Part shown: one piece after another, positions 61,775-64,000 of the stretch
Position numbering within the stretch: position 1 is the first letter of the stretch
How the letters are laid out: each line of letters begins with the position of its first letter
Origin: Bog-257 sp963846715
Lineage (GTDB): Bacteria > Acidobacteriota > Terriglobia > Terriglobales > Acidobacteriaceae
Direction: 5' to 3'
Length of the DNA: 64,000 nucleotides
Assembly: GCA_963846715.1 (NCBI GenBank)
Contig: CAWJXA010000013.1
Coordinates: forward strand, 124,001-188,000
The notes under the pieces: model-generated
What the model saw: only the letters and a program-made list of their open reading frames with translations
Database searches by the model: none
Told to the model about the DNA's origin: nothing
Made by a program: the position numbers and the translations under genes

Positions 61775-63082
61775 ATGCCGAAGAACGGATTGACCCTGAC
61801 GGACCACCGCACCGATAAAACTTATGAAGCACCGGTCGAGCACGGCACCATCCGCGCTATGGACCTGCGGAAGATCAAGACTGATCCCGACGACTTCGGT
61901 CTCATGACTTATGATCCCGCGTTCATGAACACCGCTTCATGCAAGAGCAACATCACCTTCATCGACGGCGACAAAGGCATTCTGCGTTACCGTGGCTACG
62001 ATATCGAAACGCTCGCCGAGCACTGCACCTATCTGGACGTGGCTTACCTGCTGCTTTACGGTGAGTTGCCGAACCAGCAGCAGGCGAAGGACTGGGTCTG
62101 GGAAATCACCCACCACACCATGCTGCACGAGACCACCAAGCATTTCATCGACGGCTTCCGCTACGACGCCCACCCGATGGGAATGCTGGTAAGCACATTG
62201 GCCGCACTCTCCACCGTGTACCCCGAAGCCAAGAACATTCACGACCCCAATATCCGGCAGAAACAGATCGTGCGCCTGATCGCCAAGATGCCCACCCTGG
62301 CGGCGTATTCCTATCGTCACTCGGTGGGACACCCTTACGTCTATCCCGACAACGATCTCAGCTATACCGAGAATTTCATGAACATGCTGTGGAAGATGAC
62401 GGAGCCAAAGTATATGGCCAGCCCGGTCATCGCCCGCGCGCTGGATGTGCTTTTCATTCTGCACGCCGACCACGAGCAGAACTGCAGCTCCACCACCATG
62501 CGTGTGGTGGGCAGCTCGCAGGCGGATCCCTACCTCTCGATGGCAGGAGCGGCTTCGGCGCTCTCCGGCCCGTTACATGGCGGCGCCAATGAAGAAGTGC
62601 TGCGCATGCTGGACGAGATTGGCTCGGTGAAAAATATTCCTGCCTACATCAAGCGGGTGAAGGAAGGCGAGCTTAAGCTGATGGGCTTCGGGCATCGGGT
62701 TTACAAGAACTACGATCCGCGCGCGCGCATCATTAAGTCCGTCGCCGACGAAGTGTTCCAGGTCACCGGACGCAACACGCGGCTGGACATTGCATTGGAG
62801 CTGGAGCGTATTGCGCTGGCCGACGACTACTTCGTTACCCGCAAGCTCTATCCCAATGTCGACTTCTACTCGGGAATCATCTACCAGGCCATGGGCTTCC
62901 GGCCGGAGATGTTTACCGTGCTGTTCGCCATTCCGCGAGCGACCGGCTGGCTGGCACAGTGGAACGAGATGATTCAGGACCCGGAGCAGAAAATCGCACG
63001 TCCACGGCAGATCTACACGGGAGTGGAACATCGCAGATTGCAGACTACCCGCGAAGAGAATTCAGCCGTGAAAGTCGGCTGA
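61775..63082 (+). CDS. gltA: Citrate synthase
   Basis: 435 aa, type II citrate synthase. FIDGDKGILRYRGYDIETLAEH, then HADHEQNCSSTTMRVVGSS, SGPLHGGANEEVLRML with catalytic His, GFGHRVYKNYDPRA and the C-terminal RPRQIYTG. ATG 61775 follows AGGAGG (61762-61767). It condenses acetyl-CoA and oxaloacetate. A MITE-like element begins within two bases of the stop. Confidence 0.96.
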   Translation: MPKNGLTLTDHRTDKTYEAPVEHGTIRAMDLRKIKTDPDDFGLMTYDPAFMNTASCKSNITFIDGDKGILRYRGYDIETLAEHCTYLDVAYLLLYGELPNQQQAKDWVWEITHHTMLHETTKHFIDGFRYDAHPMGMLVSTLAALSTVYPEAKNIHDPNIRQKQIVRLIAKMPTLAAYSYRHSVGHPYVYPDNDLSYTENFMNMLWKMTEPKYMASPVIARALDVLFILHADHEQNCSSTTMRVVGSSQADPYLSMAGAASALSGPLHGGANEEVLRMLDEIGSVKNIPAYIKRVKEGELKLMGFGHRVYKNYDPRARIIKSVADEVFQVTGRNTRLDIALELERIALADDYFVTRKLYPNVDFYSGIIYQAMGFRPEMFTVLFAIPRATGWLAQWNEMIQDPEQKIARPRQIYTGVEHRRLQTTREENSAVKVG

Positions 63083-63083
63083 T

Positions 63084-63271
63084 GGCACTTCCCGGATTGG
63101 TGTATCCGCTCGTACGGGTAGTGCGGGCCTTCAGGCCCGCGTATAAGACAAGAAGAAAAATCGCTTAAGCCGCTGAGGTCGTCGACCTCAGCGGCTTAAG
63201 CAGGGTGTTTGGCCGAGGCGGAACGCGACGCTGAAGCGCCGCACTACCCGTACAAATCGGATACATCTATT
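63084..63271. mobile_element. MITE-like element with inner perfect hairpin
   Basis: The ends are imperfect inverted repeats sharing GTATCCG and GTACGGGTAGTGCGG, each followed by a CTTCAG hairpin. The centre has an 18-pair perfect palindrome (63163-63180 with 63184-63201, loop GTC). Both ends also occur, inverted, at 7951-8020 and 8449-8526. It begins directly after the gltA stop and probably serves as its terminator. Confidence 0.8.
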
Positions 63272-63303
63272 GAGGCAGCGCTATAGCTCACCGAATCACG
63301 AGA

Positions 63304-63323
63304 GGGGCAGAGAAATCTGCCCC
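63304..63323 (+). terminator. Hairpin with GAAA tetraloop
   Basis: GGGGCAGA-GAAA-TCTGCCCC, a perfect eight-pair stem with a GNRA loop, followed by TTCTCT. It stands between the element after gltA and the membrane protein gene. Confidence 0.55.
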
Positions 63324-63382
63324 TTCTCTCGGAAGCACCAGAAGCCCCGCAGTCCATCAGGCGCCGCGCGCTGCGAGCCGGC

Positions 63383-63889
63383 ATGCCCCTTTGTACTACC
63401 ATGGTTGCGTTCGTTGTTGCGTTCATGTTTTCATCGCGCTCAAATTTGGAAATTCCAGAGCGGCCTTCCGGAGTCGTCGCCCTGGCGGCCATTTGTGGAC
63501 TCTTCAGCGCCATCGCATTCCTCTTTTTCGGACTCTTGCTTGCCAACGCAATTCCCCTCTCCGCCGGCGCGTTTCTGTTAGGCGGAGGAATGGAGCAGCT
63601 CGGTCCTTTCGCGTTTCTGCTCTACGGCGTAATTGTTGCCCTGGTTGGAATTGCCTTGTGGCGGCGATGGAAAGGAGCGCGGCGTGCGGCCATTGTGCTT
63701 GCCGCTGCCGGCATCGCGCTGCATCTTCCGGCCATCTCCAGCGCTGTAACCGACACTCGCGTGATCGCAATCTGTCGCGAGGGCGCGCAGATCATTGTTC
63801 GCGTGGTTGTGATTTTCTATTTGACCCAGGAACCGGTAAAGGAATGGCTTGCAAATCGAGGGACTTCAGCTTGCGAATACCGGCGCTAG
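63383..63889 (+). CDS. Membrane protein, unknown
   Basis: 168 aa with about four to five hydrophobic segments (starting near residues 6, 31, 65, 98 and 135). No family recognised. ATG 63383 is the first start; it has only a weak ribosome site. Codon use resembles its neighbours. The mscL start lies 80 bases downstream on the same strand. Confidence 0.55.
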   Translation: MPLCTTMVAFVVAFMFSSRSNLEIPERPSGVVALAAICGLFSAIAFLFFGLLLANAIPLSAGAFLLGGGMEQLGPFAFLLYGVIVALVGIALWRRWKGARRAAIVLAAAGIALHLPAISSAVTDTRVIAICREGAQIIVRVVVIFYLTQEPVKEWLANRGTSACEYRR

Positions 63890-63968
63890 CGACGATACTA
63901 CCAAGCACGAAGCTTAAGCAGCGTCGCTAGAGTCGCGCGAATTTAATCTGATTCTGTCCGGAGGAGCT

Positions 63969-64000
63969 ATGTTCAAAGGGTTTCGAGATTTCGTTCTGCG
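63969..64000 (+). CDS. mscL: Start of large-conductance mechanosensitive channel (partial)
   Basis: GAGGAG (63961-63966) precedes ATG 63969. The eleven codons before the window ends read MFKGFRDFVLR, matching the conserved MscL N-terminus (M-K-x-F-x-x-F-x-x-R). Cut off by the window end, so identity rests on these residues alone. Confidence 0.6.
   Translation, partial: MFKGFRDFVL

Noticed and set aside
1..64000. tRNA and rRNA genes
   Set aside because: I looked for T-arm strings and cloverleaf-like blocks in the gaps and saw none; a covariance scan would be needed to be certain.

Overview
This 64 kb window is bacterial chromosome, densely coded on both strands, GC-rich, with no prophage, CRISPR array, rRNA or tRNA that I can see. 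The best taxonomic fit is an acidobacterium (Acidobacteriota, probably the Terriglobia/Koribacter side). I infer this from gene-content flavour: a double-length ThyX-like protein, a surface protein built of PCRxxDTR...GYFAP repeats, a small CxxC/HxxxH protein, DUF1385 beside prfA and prmC, GerW in a non-sporulation setting, and many GC-rich hairpin repeats between genes. No sequence search was run.

Layout. 0.2-12 kb is accessory: small orphan enzymes and membrane proteins, tdh, an SDR, a DUF419/NTF2 fusion, a broken DUF3800 gene, a composite hairpin element at 7951-8526, a frameshifted repeat surface protein, a BON lipoprotein and a putative PD-(D/E)XK nuclease. 12.2-16.3 kb is the glycolate oxidase operon glcDEF. 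16.4-23.1 kb holds an MscS-type channel, an Fn3 lipoprotein, an FAH-family enzyme and a three-gene set (ccdA, tlpA-like, DsbD-alpha) that looks like DsbD split into parts. 23.3-30.6 kb, all minus strand, is gltX, a PIN/Phd toxin-antitoxin pair, glnS, a VOC protein, ispF, ispD and yacL, resembling the yacL-ispD-ispF-gltX order of Firmicutes. 31-43 kb holds a Yip1 protein, a second BON protein, a CDF exporter with a YtkA-like lipoprotein, an ATP-dependent DNA ligase, DUF1385-prfA-prmC, a VapBC pair, a GerW protein and purH. 43-51 kb holds a NarL-type regulator, an XRE regulator, a der remnant, GNAT, fabG, DUF2071, an exported protein, the ThyX-like gene and DUF3224. 51-59 kb is recA, coaD, an aminotransferase, manA, manC, an orphan RHH antitoxin, a MITE-like element, a phosphohexomutase and an M48 protease. 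60-64 kb ends with kdsB, an FmdB zinc ribbon, gltA, a second MITE-like element, a membrane protein and the start of mscL.

How genes work together: manA, manC and the mutase could supply GDP-mannose and kdsB supplies CMP-Kdo, together feeding surface polysaccharide and LPS. ispD and ispF are MEP isoprenoid enzymes. glcDEF oxidises glycolate. CcdA, TlpA and DsbD-alpha move reducing power across the membrane. prfA and prmC make and methylate release factor 1.

The most interesting signals are non-coding. (1) Two families of MITE-like elements with terminal inverted repeats. (2) A modular three-hairpin intergenic element in about five copies whose stems change while pairing is kept. (3) An 18-bp motif shared exactly by the promoters of recA and the nuclease gene, a candidate SOS operator. 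(4) A dispersed repeat inserted in frame inside prmC. Single-base frameshifts break purH, the ThyX-like gene, the surface protein and an NTF2-like gene, three of them in homopolymer runs; base-calling errors must be excluded before any of these is called a pseudogene.
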